A stretch of 64,000 nucleotides of DNA from CAIVAT01 sp964525995 (GCA_964525995.1 CAZGIM010000008.1:94336-158335); one strand, 5' to 3'; shown: positions 1 through 8,601, numbered from the stretch's first letter. Made by a program: numbers and translations. Notes: generated from the sequence alone by a model not told the origin.

Positions 1-110
1 TCCGCTTTATTGAGTTTTTTACGACACTTTTGAGAGTGGCCTTAAGCAGTGCCTTTACAATAATGTTGATTTTAATTAGCGAATACCTGTTTATCTTCCG
101 ACAGAAATAA
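1..110 (+). CDS. C-terminal end of an unidentified membrane protein (partial)
   Basis: An open frame enters from the left edge (first full codon at base 3) and stops with TAA at 108-110. The roughly 35 visible residues are strongly hydrophobic, with a helix of about 20 residues and a short basic tail (FRQK), as in the last transmembrane helix of a polytopic protein. The start lies outside the window and the family cannot be told from this piece. A hairpin follows immediately, consistent with the end of a transcript. Confidence 0.6.
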   Translation, partial: RFIEFFTTLLRVALSSAFTIMLILISEYLFIFRQK

Positions 111-111
111 A

Positions 112-138
112 AAACCTGATCATTCGGGATCAGGTTTG
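112..138. terminator. Hairpin terminator after the partial membrane gene
   Basis: A 9-bp perfect inverted repeat (AACCTGATC / GATCAGGTT) with a 5-base loop starts two bases after the stop codon. It is preceded by an A-run and followed by TTT on the + strand, so it could end transcripts from either side, including the tRNA-Cys transcript arriving on the minus strand. Confidence 0.6.
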
Positions 139-141
139 ATG

Positions 142-212
142 AGGTTTCGAGCGGAGTCGAACCGCTGTACGCGGTTTTGCAGACCGCTGCCTAGCCACTC
201 GGCCACGAAACC
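142..212 (-). tRNA. tRNA-Cys (anticodon GCA)
   Basis: On the minus strand the 7-bp acceptor stem GGTTTCG/CGAAACC closes a full cloverleaf. The anticodon loop is CTGCAAA (anticodon GCA) on a CGGT/ACCG-type stem, the T arm carries GGTTCGACTCC, and the discriminator base is U, as expected for tRNA-Cys. The 3' CCA is not encoded. The short variable region fits a class I tRNA. Confidence 0.95.
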
Positions 213-258
213 ATCGGAACGGGTGCAAAAGTAAAAAAAAATCCGAATAGTTGCAAGT

Positions 259-615
259 TCATTTTCTCCAGGTATCTTTATAAACAACCTTTTCTATCTT
301 CCCCCCTATTGGTGGATTCATTTTCGCTATCTTGATTTCAACGCTGTCAATATGGGGAAATTCATTCCGGATGGAAGAGATAATCCGGGCCGCAACATGC
401 TCAAGTAGATGCGATTTAAGACCCATCTCGGTTTTCACACACTGGTACAGTTTAACATAATCAACTGTATCTGTTAAATGATCCGATTGCTCGGCGCTTT
501 TTGTATCTGCTTCTATCGATAGATCCACCGTAAACCTTGATCCTATGATCTGTTCCTCTTTGAAACAACCATGGAAGGCGAAAAATTCCATTCCCTCTAA
601 AAGAATATACCCCAT
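259..615 (-). CDS. folB: Dihydroneopterin aldolase FolB
   Basis: This 118-residue protein has the usual length of FolB, which cleaves 7,8-dihydroneopterin to 6-hydroxymethyl-dihydropterin and glycolaldehyde in cytosolic folate synthesis. Visible hallmarks are the N-terminal GMEFFAFHGCFKEEQ segment with the conserved Glu (about E21), the DTVDYVKLY substrate-pocket motif, the LLEHVAARI helix, and a C-terminal KMNPPIGG stretch with the conserved Lys at about 98. It starts with ATG at 613-615 and is transcribed divergently from glnS across a 117-bp AT-rich spacer. Identification is firm; the protein is expected to act as a tunnel-fold oligomer, which is family knowledge. Confidence 0.93.
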   Translation of the reverse strand: MGYILLEGMEFFAFHGCFKEEQIIGSRFTVDLSIEADTKSAEQSDHLTDTVDYVKLYQCVKTEMGLKSHLLEHVAARIISSIRNEFPHIDSVEIKIAKMNPPIGGKIEKVVYKDTWRK

Positions 616-684
616 TGCATAAATGTTTAAATACCGAAATTATCAAATTAAAGATATACGGCGCGTCTAAAATGTAAAAATAAG

Positions 685-692
685 TAAGTTTG
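685..692 (+). promoter_or_regulatory. Bacteroidota -7 element ahead of glnS
   Basis: TAAGTTTG matches the TAnnTTTG consensus of the Bacteroidota primary sigma factor and lies 40 bases before the glnS start. No TTTG box is visible at the usual upstream spacing, so this is only half of a canonical promoter. Confidence 0.4.
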
Positions 693-732
693 CACCGTAA
701 TTTTGAGTAAATATTGATTAGCACCAGCCATT

Positions 733-2448
733 ATGGAAGAAATAAACAATCCAATTGATGAAAAAGAATCCAGATCCCTGAATTTTATCGAGGAAATCAT
801 TGAAGAGGATTTACGATCAGGAACCTATAACGGACGGGTACACACTAGATTCCCCCCGGAACCAAATGGTTATCTTCATATTGGACACGCAAAATCTATA
901 TGCCTCAATTTCGGTTTGGGAAAAAAATATATGGGAAAAACCAATCTTCGATTTGATGATACCAACCCGGTTAAAGAGGATATAGAATATGTGGATTCTA
1001 TTATGGAAGATGTTAAATGGCTGGGATTTGACTGGGAAGACAGGCTTTTTTACGCTTCCGACTATTTTGATCAGTTGTACGAATATGCCTGTATTCTAAT
1101 ACGTAAAGGGAAAGCGTATGTATGCGATATGACCGCTGAAGAGATAAGCGAAACTCGTGGAACCCCCACAAGACCTGGTAAAGAAAGCCCTTACCGAAAT
1201 AGAACCATCGAAGAGAATCTGATGCTTTTTGAACAAATGCGTCACGGTGATTTTCAGGATGGAGCAAAAGTTTTGAGGGCAAAAATAGATATGGCTTCAC
1301 CCAATATGCATATGCGCGATCCAATTCTTTACCGGATATTACATTCATCTCACCACCGTACAGGTGATAAATGGTGCATTTATCCCATGTACGATTTTGC
1401 TCATGGTCAATCCGACTCAATTGAAAAAATCACGCATTCTATCTGCACACTCGAATTTGAGGTTCATCGACCCCTTTATGATTGGTTCATCCGTGAAATA
1501 GGTATTTACGCACCACGGCAAATTGAATTTGCCAGACTGAATATGACTTACACCGTCATGAGTAAAAGAAAACTGCTTGAGCTGGTTAACAACAAATATG
1601 TTAACGGATGGGATGATCCCAGGATGCCGACTATTTGTGGATTACGGCGCAGAGGCTTTACTCCCGAATCCATCAGAAATTTTGCCGAAATTATCGGAGT
1701 TGCCAAAAGAGATAACTTTATCGATGTCAGCCTCCTCGAGTTTTGCCTGCGCGAAGACCTCAACAAAAAAGCCAAAAGATTAATGGCGGTACTTGATCCG
1801 GTTAAGGTCATAATTGATAATTACCCCAATGACTGCATCGAAGAAATGGAAGCCATAAATAACCCCGAAGATCCGTCAATGGGGAAAAGAATTGTCCCCT
1901 TTACAAAAACAATTTTCATTGAACGGGATGACTTTATGGAAAATCCCCCTTCCAAATTCTTCAGACTGGCTCCCGGCCGCGAAGTACGCCTTAGATCAGC
2001 CTATATTATAATGTGCAATTCCGTGGACAAGGACCCCATATCCGGTGAGATTACACTAATCCATTGCTCTTACGACCCAACGACAAAAAGTGGAATGCCC
2101 AACAGTAACCGTAAGGTTAAAGGTACCCTTCACTGGGTTTCAGAACAATTTGCAGCAACAGCCGAAGTAAGATTGTACGACCGTTTATTTCTTAAGGAAA
2201 ACCCTGACGAAACTCCAGAAGGTAAAACCTATATAGATTTCCTGAATCCCAACTCCCTGAAGGTAGTCAAAGCCTATATTGAACCCGCAGCACTTACAGC
2301 CTCAATAAACGAAAAATTTCAGTTTGAACGGATTGGCTACTTTTCAGTCGATACCGACTCCACAACAGGTAATCTTGTTTTCAACAGAGCTGTTGCACTA
2401 AAGGATTCCTGGAGCAAAACAGAAAAAGTCCGGGAAAACTTGACATGA
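733..2448 (+). CDS. glnS: Glutaminyl-tRNA synthetase GlnS
   Basis: A 571-residue class I aminoacyl-tRNA synthetase that charges tRNA-Gln with glutamine in the cytosol. The first signature is PPEPNGYLHIGHAK, with HIGH at residues 49-52. The second signature is VMSKRK at 275-280, the GlnRS form of KMSKS. The remainder has the anticodon-binding beta-barrel domains of GlnRS (for example PGREVRLR and CSYDPTTKSG). There is no extra YqeY-like C-terminal domain and the length is normal. The ATG at 733 is the natural start. A tRNA-Gln gene begins 33 bases after the stop, and gltX converges from the other side, so enzyme and substrate tRNA are physically coupled. A direct GlnRS route means the organism need not rely on GatCAB for Gln-tRNA. 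Confidence 0.97.
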   Translation: MEEINNPIDEKESRSLNFIEEIIEEDLRSGTYNGRVHTRFPPEPNGYLHIGHAKSICLNFGLGKKYMGKTNLRFDDTNPVKEDIEYVDSIMEDVKWLGFDWEDRLFYASDYFDQLYEYACILIRKGKAYVCDMTAEEISETRGTPTRPGKESPYRNRTIEENLMLFEQMRHGDFQDGAKVLRAKIDMASPNMHMRDPILYRILHSSHHRTGDKWCIYPMYDFAHGQSDSIEKITHSICTLEFEVHRPLYDWFIREIGIYAPRQIEFARLNMTYTVMSKRKLLELVNNKYVNGWDDPRMPTICGLRRRGFTPESIRNFAEIIGVAKRDNFIDVSLLEFCLREDLNKKAKRLMAVLDPVKVIIDNYPNDCIEEMEAINNPEDPSMGKRIVPFTKTIFIERDDFMENPPSKFFRLAPGREVRLRSAYIIMCNSVDKDPISGEITLIHCSYDPTTKSGMPNSNRKVKGTLHWVSEQFAATAEVRLYDRLFLKENPDETPEGKTYIDFLNPNSLKVVKAYIEPAALTASINEKFQFERIGYFSVDTDSTTGNLVFNRAVALKDSWSKTEKVRENLT

Positions 2449-2480
2449 TATAAAAAGATTGCGTAATTTTGCACCCGTAT

Positions 2481-2553
2481 TGTCCGATGGTGTAACTGGC
2501 AACACGACTGACTCTGGATCAGTAAAGTCCAGGTTCGAGCCCTGGTCGGACAA
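2481..2553 (+). tRNA. tRNA-Gln (anticodon CTG)
   Basis: The acceptor stem TGTCCGA/TCGGACA has the U1-A72 pair typical of tRNA-Gln and an A discriminator. The D stem is GTGT/ACAC. The anticodon stem ACTGA/TCAGT holds the loop CTCTGGA (anticodon CUG), and the T arm contains GGTTCGAGCC. No CCA is encoded. The gene sits 32 bases downstream of glnS on the same strand with no terminator between them, so it may be read from the glnS transcript. Confidence 0.95.
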
Positions 2554-2559
2554 CATAGA

Positions 2560-2603
2560 AGACCCCAACTAATTGATTTGATTTTAGTTGGGGTCTTGTT
2601 TTC
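2560..2603 (+). terminator. Terminator after tRNA-Gln, between glnS and gltX
   Basis: An 11-bp perfect inverted repeat (AGACCCCAACT / AGTTGGGGTCT) flanks a T-rich loop, with a T-containing tail (TGTTTT). It lies 6 bases after the tRNA and ahead of the gltX 3' end, so it closes the glnS-tRNA-Gln unit and may also stop gltX transcripts from the other strand. Confidence 0.8.
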
Positions 2604-2640
2604 CAAATCTCTGATAAAACTTTTCAGTCTTTCATCCGGA

Positions 2641-4164
2641 TCAGGTCAACCTCATGATTCCTTCATCAATCCTGGAAAGAAACTCTTCCTCTCCCAGAGT
2701 AAGCATTATATCAAGCATTCCGGGACCTTGATTTGATCCTACTGTCAGGAATCTCAAGGGATTCATCAATTGACCCATTTTAATAGATTTTCTAGCGACA
2801 AAATCCTGAATAAACGGGTGCAACTCCTCCTTATTAAACATACCCAAGGCTTTTAACTCCCGGCAGAAATCTGATACCGTTTGTGCAGTGTCAGATTTCC
2901 ATATTTTTTGATATACCACTTGATCATATTCACGGGGACGGATAAAGAAAAACCAGGACTGATTCCAAAGATCAGGTATCAGAAAGGCACGATCCTTTAT
3001 TAAATGCAACACCCGAATAACCTGACTTTTTAATGGATTAATCTTGTGTTCCTTGAAATAGGGCTGAATAAAACGGTACAAATCTTCATCCGATGCCATC
3101 TGTAAATACTGATGATTAAACCATCGTGCCTTTTCGGCATCGAATTTTGCACCGTGTCTCCCTACCCGACTAAGCGAAAATTCTTGCGTCAATTCTGTCA
3201 ATGTAAATAATTCACGGTCAGTACCCGGATTCCATCCTAAATGAACCATGATGTTCAGGAAAGCTTCTGGTAAATAGCCAGATTCACGATACCCTGAAAA
3301 TATTTCCCCTGTTACAGGATCGTTCCATGCAGTGGGGAACACCGGGAATCCCAGCCGGTCTCCGTCTCTCTTGCTTAACTTCCCGTTCCCGTCAGGCTTT
3401 AAAATTAAAGGTAGGTGCGCAAACTCTGGCATCCTTTCCTCCCAACCGAAAAAACGATACAATAGAACATGCAGCGGCGCTGAAGGTAGCCACTCCTCCC
3501 CCCTGATTACATGTGTGATTTTCATTAAATAATCATCAACGACATTTGCCAGATGATAAGTGGGTAACCCGTCCGATTTAAATAGCACTTTATCATCAAG
3601 ATTGTTCGTTTCAACAACTACCTCCCCCCGGATTAAATCATTTACAATAACTTTTTCATTTTCAGGGATCTTGACTCGGATTACATAGGGCACCCCGGAC
3701 CGGACCTTATGCTCTGTCTCCTGCCGGCTCAATGTAAGAGAATTATTCAAATAGGTTCGCGAATGATGATCATAGGTGAAAATATTTTTTGACAGTTTGC
3801 TGGCATCACGCTGCTGTTCCAATTCTTCCTCCGTATCGAATGCATAATAAGCATGACCGGAATCTAACAACTTTTGTATGTATATCGAATAAACATCTGA
3901 ACGCTCCGATTGCCGGTAAGGAGCATAAGGCCCCCCTGTTTCTGGGCTTTCATCAAAATTCAATCCACACCATTTTAAGGAGTCTGTAATGTATCGCTCG
4001 GCACCTTCTACAAATCGATTTCGATCGGTATCTTCAATGCGAAGGATAAATGCACCCCCCATTTTACGTGCAAAAAGAAAATTGTATAAAGCGGTACGTA
4101 CGCCACCAATATGTAAGGGCCCCGTAGGACTTGGCGCAAACCTAACCCGGACTGAATTTCCCAT
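2641..4164 (-). CDS. gltX: Glutamyl-tRNA synthetase GltX
   Basis: A 507-residue class I synthetase that loads glutamate onto tRNA-Glu. It shows the GluRS signature APSPTGPLHIGG near residues 10-21, the second signature KLSKRDG at about 262-268, and the internal VIRGEEWLPSAPLH motif. The C-terminal half is the alpha-helical anticodon cage. The start is ATG at 4162-4164. The gene converges on glnS/tRNA-Gln. Because a genuine GlnRS is encoded next door, this enzyme is expected to be discriminating rather than charging tRNA-Gln too; that is inference from context, not from a specificity residue. Confidence 0.96.
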   Translation of the reverse strand: MGNSVRVRFAPSPTGPLHIGGVRTALYNFLFARKMGGAFILRIEDTDRNRFVEGAERYITDSLKWCGLNFDESPETGGPYAPYRQSERSDVYSIYIQKLLDSGHAYYAFDTEEELEQQRDASKLSKNIFTYDHHSRTYLNNSLTLSRQETEHKVRSGVPYVIRVKIPENEKVIVNDLIRGEVVVETNNLDDKVLFKSDGLPTYHLANVVDDYLMKITHVIRGEEWLPSAPLHVLLYRFFGWEERMPEFAHLPLILKPDGNGKLSKRDGDRLGFPVFPTAWNDPVTGEIFSGYRESGYLPEAFLNIMVHLGWNPGTDRELFTLTELTQEFSLSRVGRHGAKFDAEKARWFNHQYLQMASDEDLYRFIQPYFKEHKINPLKSQVIRVLHLIKDRAFLIPDLWNQSWFFFIRPREYDQVVYQKIWKSDTAQTVSDFCRELKALGMFNKEELHPFIQDFVARKSIKMGQLMNPLRFLTVGSNQGPGMLDIMLTLGEEEFLSRIDEGIMRLT

Positions 4165-4186
4165 GGTTTCAATGTTTCTTCGGGTG

Positions 4187-4194
4187 CAAAAATA
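4187..4194 (-). promoter_or_regulatory. -7 element ahead of gltX
   Basis: Read on the minus strand this is TATTTTTG, a match to TAnnTTTG, 23 bases upstream of the gltX ATG. A clear TTTG at -33 is absent. Confidence 0.4.
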
Positions 4195-4236
4195 GACTAT
4201 TCTGATAAACCGAACCCGTTATAAGTCTGATATTAG

Positions 4237-4244
4237 TAAATTTG
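4237..4244 (+). promoter_or_regulatory. -7 element ahead of the DUF4175 gene
   Basis: TAAATTTG matches TAnnTTTG and lies 47 bases before the ATG at 4291. The -33 box is not recognisable. The gltX and DUF4175 promoters therefore sit back to back in the 126-bp spacer. Confidence 0.4.
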
Positions 4245-4290
4245 TATTTTCTTTATGGTTAAACGATTGGTGTAATCAAGCCTGAATGAA

Positions 4291-7200
4291 ATGATGGTTT
4301 TATCAAATGAAAATATACTAATAAAGAAAATAAATGATTTTATTCGGAAATATTATAAGAATAGAATTATAAAAGGTTCATTTATTACTGTTGGCGCTCT
4401 GGCGGCATCCTTCCTATCATTGGTAATATTGGAGTATTATTTTTATCTGAATCCCTTTGCCAAAACCATTCTTTTCTTTTCCTATTTTATTTTTGCAGTT
4501 TTTTTATTTATAAAGACAATACTCATTCCGACCTTTCAATTTTTAGAGATAGGTGACCATCTAACACCTAAACAAGCAGCCGGTATAATTGGGAATCACT
4601 TTAAGGATATTGAAGATAAGCTACTAAATACACTTCAACTGATTGAATTAAATCGTGAAAATTCAGAAGAAGCCTCGCTGTTAAAGGCTAGCATTATACA
4701 AAGAACGAATCAACTAAAAATATTTGAATTTAATAAGATAATAAATATACGTAATACTATTAAAATTTTCCAATATTCATTGCTCCCCTTGTTGCTTATA
4801 GTACTACTCCTGTTGTTTACGCCTTCAACTATTTCCGACCCTACTAGTCGCATTATTAATTTCCAGAAACAGTACCTTAAACCCCTTCCTTTTAATATTG
4901 ACATTCTGAATAAAAATCTTGTAGCAATGCAACAACAGGATTTTGAACTGAATCTTAAAGCTGATGGCTCAAAAGTGCCTTTAGAAATATATATTAATTA
5001 CGATGGAGTTGATTATAAAATGAAAAGAAACAAAAATTCAATCTTTTCATATACATTCAAAACAATTCAAAAAAGTGTAAATTTTTATGTAAAAACAGAT
5101 GGTTACGAATCTGATCGTTATACGATTAAAGTTTTTCCTAAACCCGTGATACTGGCCTTTGATTTAAAAATTACCTTTCCTCCTTATCTGAAAAAAATCG
5201 AGGAAATACATGAAAACCAGGGCGATTGTAACGTGCCGGAAGGAAGTTTACTTACTTGGAAAATTTTTACGAAGGATGTTTCTCAGGTTATTTGGAGAGA
5301 AGAAAACAAAAGTGTTAAAATAAAAAAAGAAAACGATCAATCTTTCCTGCATAAAACTGATGCCAAAAATTCGTTCACATATTCATTGACTCCCAGTAAT
5401 GAACAAAATAATCATACCGATTCACTCATATATCATGTTGTGGTAATTCCAGATGGATTCCCGACTATTTTTCTAAATAAACAACCAAATCAAAACGTTA
5501 GCACCATTTTCTCTTTTGATGGCACTATAAAGGACGATTACGGTTTTTCAAACCTGTTATTTAAATATTATTATATAACAGATTCATTATCAGCAAAAAC
5601 AAACACAAAGTGTAACAAAGTCGCATTTAGTAAAGAAATGAATGATCAGTTCTTTAATTATTTCGTTGACTTTGATACGCTTAATATACCGAAAGACATA
5701 GAGCTGGTATATTATTTCGAAGTATATGATAACGATGGCATTCATGGCCCAAAAAGCACTAAATCAGAGGAAAGAAGATATAAAAGAAAATCTGAAGAAC
5801 AGATTACCTCAGAGATTCGGAATGAGGAAAAAATACGGGATCAGCTTTTGATGAACAGTCTTAAGGAGACCAAAAACGTGAGGAAGAATATGGAGGACCT
5901 ACAAAAAAGGTTGGTTGATCAAAAGGCGTTAAACTGGCAAGACAAAAAGCAGTTAGACAAAATATTGCAAAGAACCGAGGAACTCACAAAAAGAATTGAT
6001 GAGATAGAATCAAAATCAAAAGTGGTTTTAGAATCCGAATCTAAGAACTTAAGAATAAGCGAAAGAATTTTACAAAAACAAAAACAAATTTATGAGTTAT
6101 ATCAGCAGATCCTTACAGATGATATGAAAAAGCAAATGGAAGAAATTAAAAAAATAATCGAAAACGTAAATAAGGAGAAAATAAATGATCTAATAGAAAA
6201 ATTGAAGAATACAAATAAAAATATTGAAGAAGAACTTGACAAAAATTTGTCATTGTTGAAACAATTGGAGTTCGAAAAAAGGCTGGATGAATTAATTCGT
6301 GATCTAAAAAAAGAATCAGAGTCAATTATAAAACTAGCTGATGTGGCAAAAAAAAGTAACTCTAACCTTAATGAAATGATAAATAAATTAAACGAAGTTA
6401 CTGATAGCACACATAAACTTTTTATAAAGTTAGAGAACATTGAAAATGATAACCGTCTAATAGAAAGTCCAATCGATCTTAAGAACACAAATAGCCAACG
6501 CGATTCAATTGGAAAGGAATTAGAGAAAGCAATTAAGGAATTATCCAAGGGTGACAAAGAAAAAGCATCAGAATCGCAACGTTCTGCAGGAAAAGCAATA
6601 AAAAACCTAGCGGACCAGTTAGAGTCTGCGATGAATGATTCTGAATTAGAACAGGAAAGCGAGGATGCCAGAACAATCAGAGTCTTACTCGAAAATCTGA
6701 TAAGGCTTTCATTTGAACAGGAAGAATTAATTAGTCAAACTAGGATTATTTCAAAAATTGACCCAAAGTATTTAGAAAATTTGAATAAACAAAAAAGTTT
6801 TGCTTCAATGCTACAAATTATAGAAGATTCTTTACGTACAATAGGAAGACGTCAGGTAATTGTTCGACCTGTAATCAATAAAGAATTGTACACATTGAAA
6901 GAAAACATCGAGATGGCAACAGAGGATCTCGAATCAAGAAATATAAATATGGCCATGGTTAAACAACAATATATTATGACCGCAATAAACAATCTGGCTG
7001 TTCTAATGAAAGAAGCCCTTGATAAAATGGAGGAGCAAATGTCGCAAAGCATGAATTCAAAAGCTGGTTCGAAGTCGTGTAAAAATCCTGGGAAGAACAG
7101 TGGTAAACGAAATGCGCGGGATATAAGAGAACTACAAAGTAACCTTGGGAAGCAATTAGAGAAATTAAAGTCATCAATGGAAAGAACAAAAAACGGATCA

Positions 7201-7662
7201 AAACCTGGTTTGAAAGAAAATGAAGGAATAAGTAAAGAACTTGCTGAACTTGCTGCTCGTCAGGAAATAATTAGAATGGAGTTACAAAAGTTAAAAGATG
7301 GTACAGCTGAACTGTCAAAAGAGGAAAAAGAAGTTTTGAACAGCGCCTTGAATGAAATGGAGAAGTTAGAAAAAGAGCTTATAACTAAAATAGTAAACCA
7401 AAATACTTTGGAGCGTCAACAAAACATTTTATCCAGGTTGTTGGAATCGGAAAAAGCTGAAATGCTGCGTGAAAAGGACGAAAAAAGAGAGGCAAAGGAG
7501 GCAAAATATTCGAAAATAAGTAACCCTAACGAAAAAATTAAGTATAATAAGAACAATAGAACCGGAAACAATGAAACACATTTTCAGTTACCGGAATTAA
7601 AATTGTTTTATAAAAATAAAGTGAATAGTTATATTGTTAAAATTGAACAAAACTATGAATAA
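4291..7662 (+). CDS. DUF4175-family membrane-anchored coiled-coil protein
   Basis: A 1123-residue protein of unknown function, recognised as the Bacteroidota DUF4175 family from its layout. Two N-terminal transmembrane helices lie at about 29-49 and 58-80, with a third at about 160-178. A beta-rich extracytoplasmic-looking region covers about 190-480, including a proline-rich TFPPYLKK strand. A very long, Lys/Glu/Asn-rich heptad region follows from about 500 to 1090, with many LEKEL/IEKLKN repeats. The codons are markedly AT-rich. The start is ATG at 4291. The downstream gene overlaps its stop codon, and ybeY and mnmG follow closely, so the four are probably one transcript. The architecture suggests a structural or scaffolding role at the membrane, but no biochemical function can be assigned. 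Confidence 0.8.
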   Translation: MMVLSNENILIKKINDFIRKYYKNRIIKGSFITVGALAASFLSLVILEYYFYLNPFAKTILFFSYFIFAVFLFIKTILIPTFQFLEIGDHLTPKQAAGIIGNHFKDIEDKLLNTLQLIELNRENSEEASLLKASIIQRTNQLKIFEFNKIINIRNTIKIFQYSLLPLLLIVLLLLFTPSTISDPTSRIINFQKQYLKPLPFNIDILNKNLVAMQQQDFELNLKADGSKVPLEIYINYDGVDYKMKRNKNSIFSYTFKTIQKSVNFYVKTDGYESDRYTIKVFPKPVILAFDLKITFPPYLKKIEEIHENQGDCNVPEGSLLTWKIFTKDVSQVIWREENKSVKIKKENDQSFLHKTDAKNSFTYSLTPSNEQNNHTDSLIYHVVVIPDGFPTIFLNKQPNQNVSTIFSFDGTIKDDYGFSNLLFKYYYITDSLSAKTNTKCNKVAFSKEMNDQFFNYFVDFDTLNIPKDIELVYYFEVYDNDGIHGPKSTKSEERRYKRKSEEQITSEIRNEEKIRDQLLMNSLKETKNVRKNMEDLQKRLVDQKALNWQDKKQLDKILQRTEELTKRIDEIESKSKVVLESESKNLRISERILQKQKQIYELYQQILTDDMKKQMEEIKKIIENVNKEKINDLIEKLKNTNKNIEEELDKNLSLLKQLEFEKRLDELIRDLKKESESIIKLADVAKKSNSNLNEMINKLNEVTDSTHKLFIKLENIENDNRLIESPIDLKNTNSQRDSIGKELEKAIKELSKGDKEKASESQRSAGKAIKNLADQLESAMNDSELEQESEDARTIRVLLENLIRLSFEQEELISQTRIISKIDPKYLENLNKQKSFASMLQIIEDSLRTIGRRQVIVRPVINKELYTLKENIEMATEDLESRNINMAMVKQQYIMTAINNLAVLMKEALDKMEEQMSQSMNSKAGSKSCKNPGKNSGKRNARDIRELQSNLGKQLEKLKSSMERTKNGSKPGLKENEGISKELAELAARQEIIRMELQKLKDGTAELSKEEKEVLNSALNEMEKLEKELITKIVNQNTLERQQNILSRLLESEKAEMLREKDEKREAKEAKYSKISNPNEKIKYNKNNRTGNNETHFQLPELKLFYKNKVNSYIVKIEQNYE

Positions 7663-8140
7663 AGATTACAGAGAACTCCTGATTAACGGGATGGGAGAAA
7701 TTGGAAAATTAGAACGGTTCATAGAAGATATATGTGATTATTATAATATAAACAATGAGTACTTTGGGAATATTTTGCTGGCAACCACTGAGTCGGCAGA
7801 AATATTGTTCTCAATAAATAGTGATGAACCAAATAACATATTGTCAGTTATCTTCGATCGAAATGCTAAAGGATTAATTTTCAAAATTAAATTGAAAAAT
7901 AGCACCTCTGATACGGATGAAAATGAAGATTATTTAGATCGCGAGATCCGGAAGCACAAATTGGCAAAGGAGATATTTATAATTAAATCACTTACAGATG
8001 AAATAACAATCTCAGTTAATGCAAAAAGCATTGTATTAATATTTTATGTATCGAGTATGAATTATGAAAAATCCCTTTACAGGATAAATAAATTAAACGA
8101 ATATTGGCATACCACAGTTGATGTTAAGGAAAAGAAATAA
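7655..8140 (+). CDS. Small GHKL/anti-sigma-type ATPase-fold protein with degenerate N-box
   Basis: About 161 residues from the ATG at 7655, which overlaps the stop of the DUF4175 gene; a TTG 21 bases upstream is a poorer start. Position, length and the IYNIN-EYFGNILLATTES segment match the small HATPase_c_2 (anti-sigma kinase-like) proteins that precede ybeY in many Bacteroidota. In those relatives the helix reads roughly TEAVNNAI-HGN. Here it reads TESAEILFSINSD, so the Asn that binds magnesium-ATP is not seen and no clear glycine-rich G-box is visible. It may be a non-catalytic binding protein. The link to the family is an inference from context and partial motif agreement. Confidence 0.6.
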   Translation: MNKDYRELLINGMGEIGKLERFIEDICDYYNINNEYFGNILLATTESAEILFSINSDEPNNILSVIFDRNAKGLIFKIKLKNSTSDTDENEDYLDREIRKHKLAKEIFIIKSLTDEITISVNAKSIVLIFYVSSMNYEKSLYRINKLNEYWHTTVDVKEKK

Positions 8141-8559
8141 TGGCAAGGTTTAGTTTTTTTTCTGAAGATAAATTGTTTGTATTAAAGGAAAAAGGGAAAT
8201 TAAGAGCATGGTTTTCAACAATTCTTGAAACGGAGCATAAGAAGGCAGGTCTTATTAATTTCATTTTTTGTAATGATAATTATTTATTAAAGCTCAACAG
8301 AAAATTCCTAAATAAAAATACCTATACGGATATTCTTGCTTTTCAGAATAATGAGCCTAATGAACCTATTTCAGGTGATATTTTTATAAGCATTCAAAGG
8401 GTTAACGAAAACTCAACAATTTTTAACACTACTTTCTCGGAAGAACTTAAACGAGTTATGGCGCATGGAATTTTACATCTTTCAGGATATATTGATAATA
8501 CTAAAACTGAAAAGGATGTCATGAGAGAGAAAGAGGATTTTTACTTGAAAATGTTTTAG
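8140..8559 (+). CDS. ybeY: Endoribonuclease YbeY (rRNA maturation factor)
   Basis: A 139-residue YbeY, a metal-dependent RNase needed for 16S rRNA 3'-end processing and ribosome quality control. It carries the family region with FNTTFSEELKRVMAHGILHLSGY near residues 92-115, which supplies the two metal-binding His of HGxLHL. In proteobacterial enzymes a third His follows (GYDH); here the sequence reads GYIDN. The same loss is, to my knowledge, common in Bacteroidota. The ATG at 8140 shares one base with the preceding stop codon, so translation is probably coupled. mnmG begins 43 bases later. Confidence 0.88.
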   Translation: MARFSFFSEDKLFVLKEKGKLRAWFSTILETEHKKAGLINFIFCNDNYLLKLNRKFLNKNTYTDILAFQNNEPNEPISGDIFISIQRVNENSTIFNTTFSEELKRVMAHGILHLSGYIDNTKTEKDVMREKEDFYLKMF

Positions 8560-8580
8560 AGGCTCCGCCTGATTGAATTT

Positions 8581-8596
8581 AGTTTCACGTGAAACG
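8581..8596. other. parS-like palindrome upstream of mnmG
   Basis: The 14-bp core GTTTCACGTGAAAC is a perfect palindrome identical to the centre of the ParB-binding parS consensus; only the two outermost bases differ. It lies in the spacer between ybeY and mnmG, 6 bases before the mnmG ATG. Because ParB/parS sites cluster near replication origins, this and the second site at 10471 suggest an origin-proximal segment. Confidence 0.75.
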
Positions 8597-8601
8597 ATCA
8601 C

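Noticed and set aside
1013..1420. Minus-strand frame of 135 codons inside glnS
   Set aside because: glnS is certain here; the antisense frame has no family pattern.
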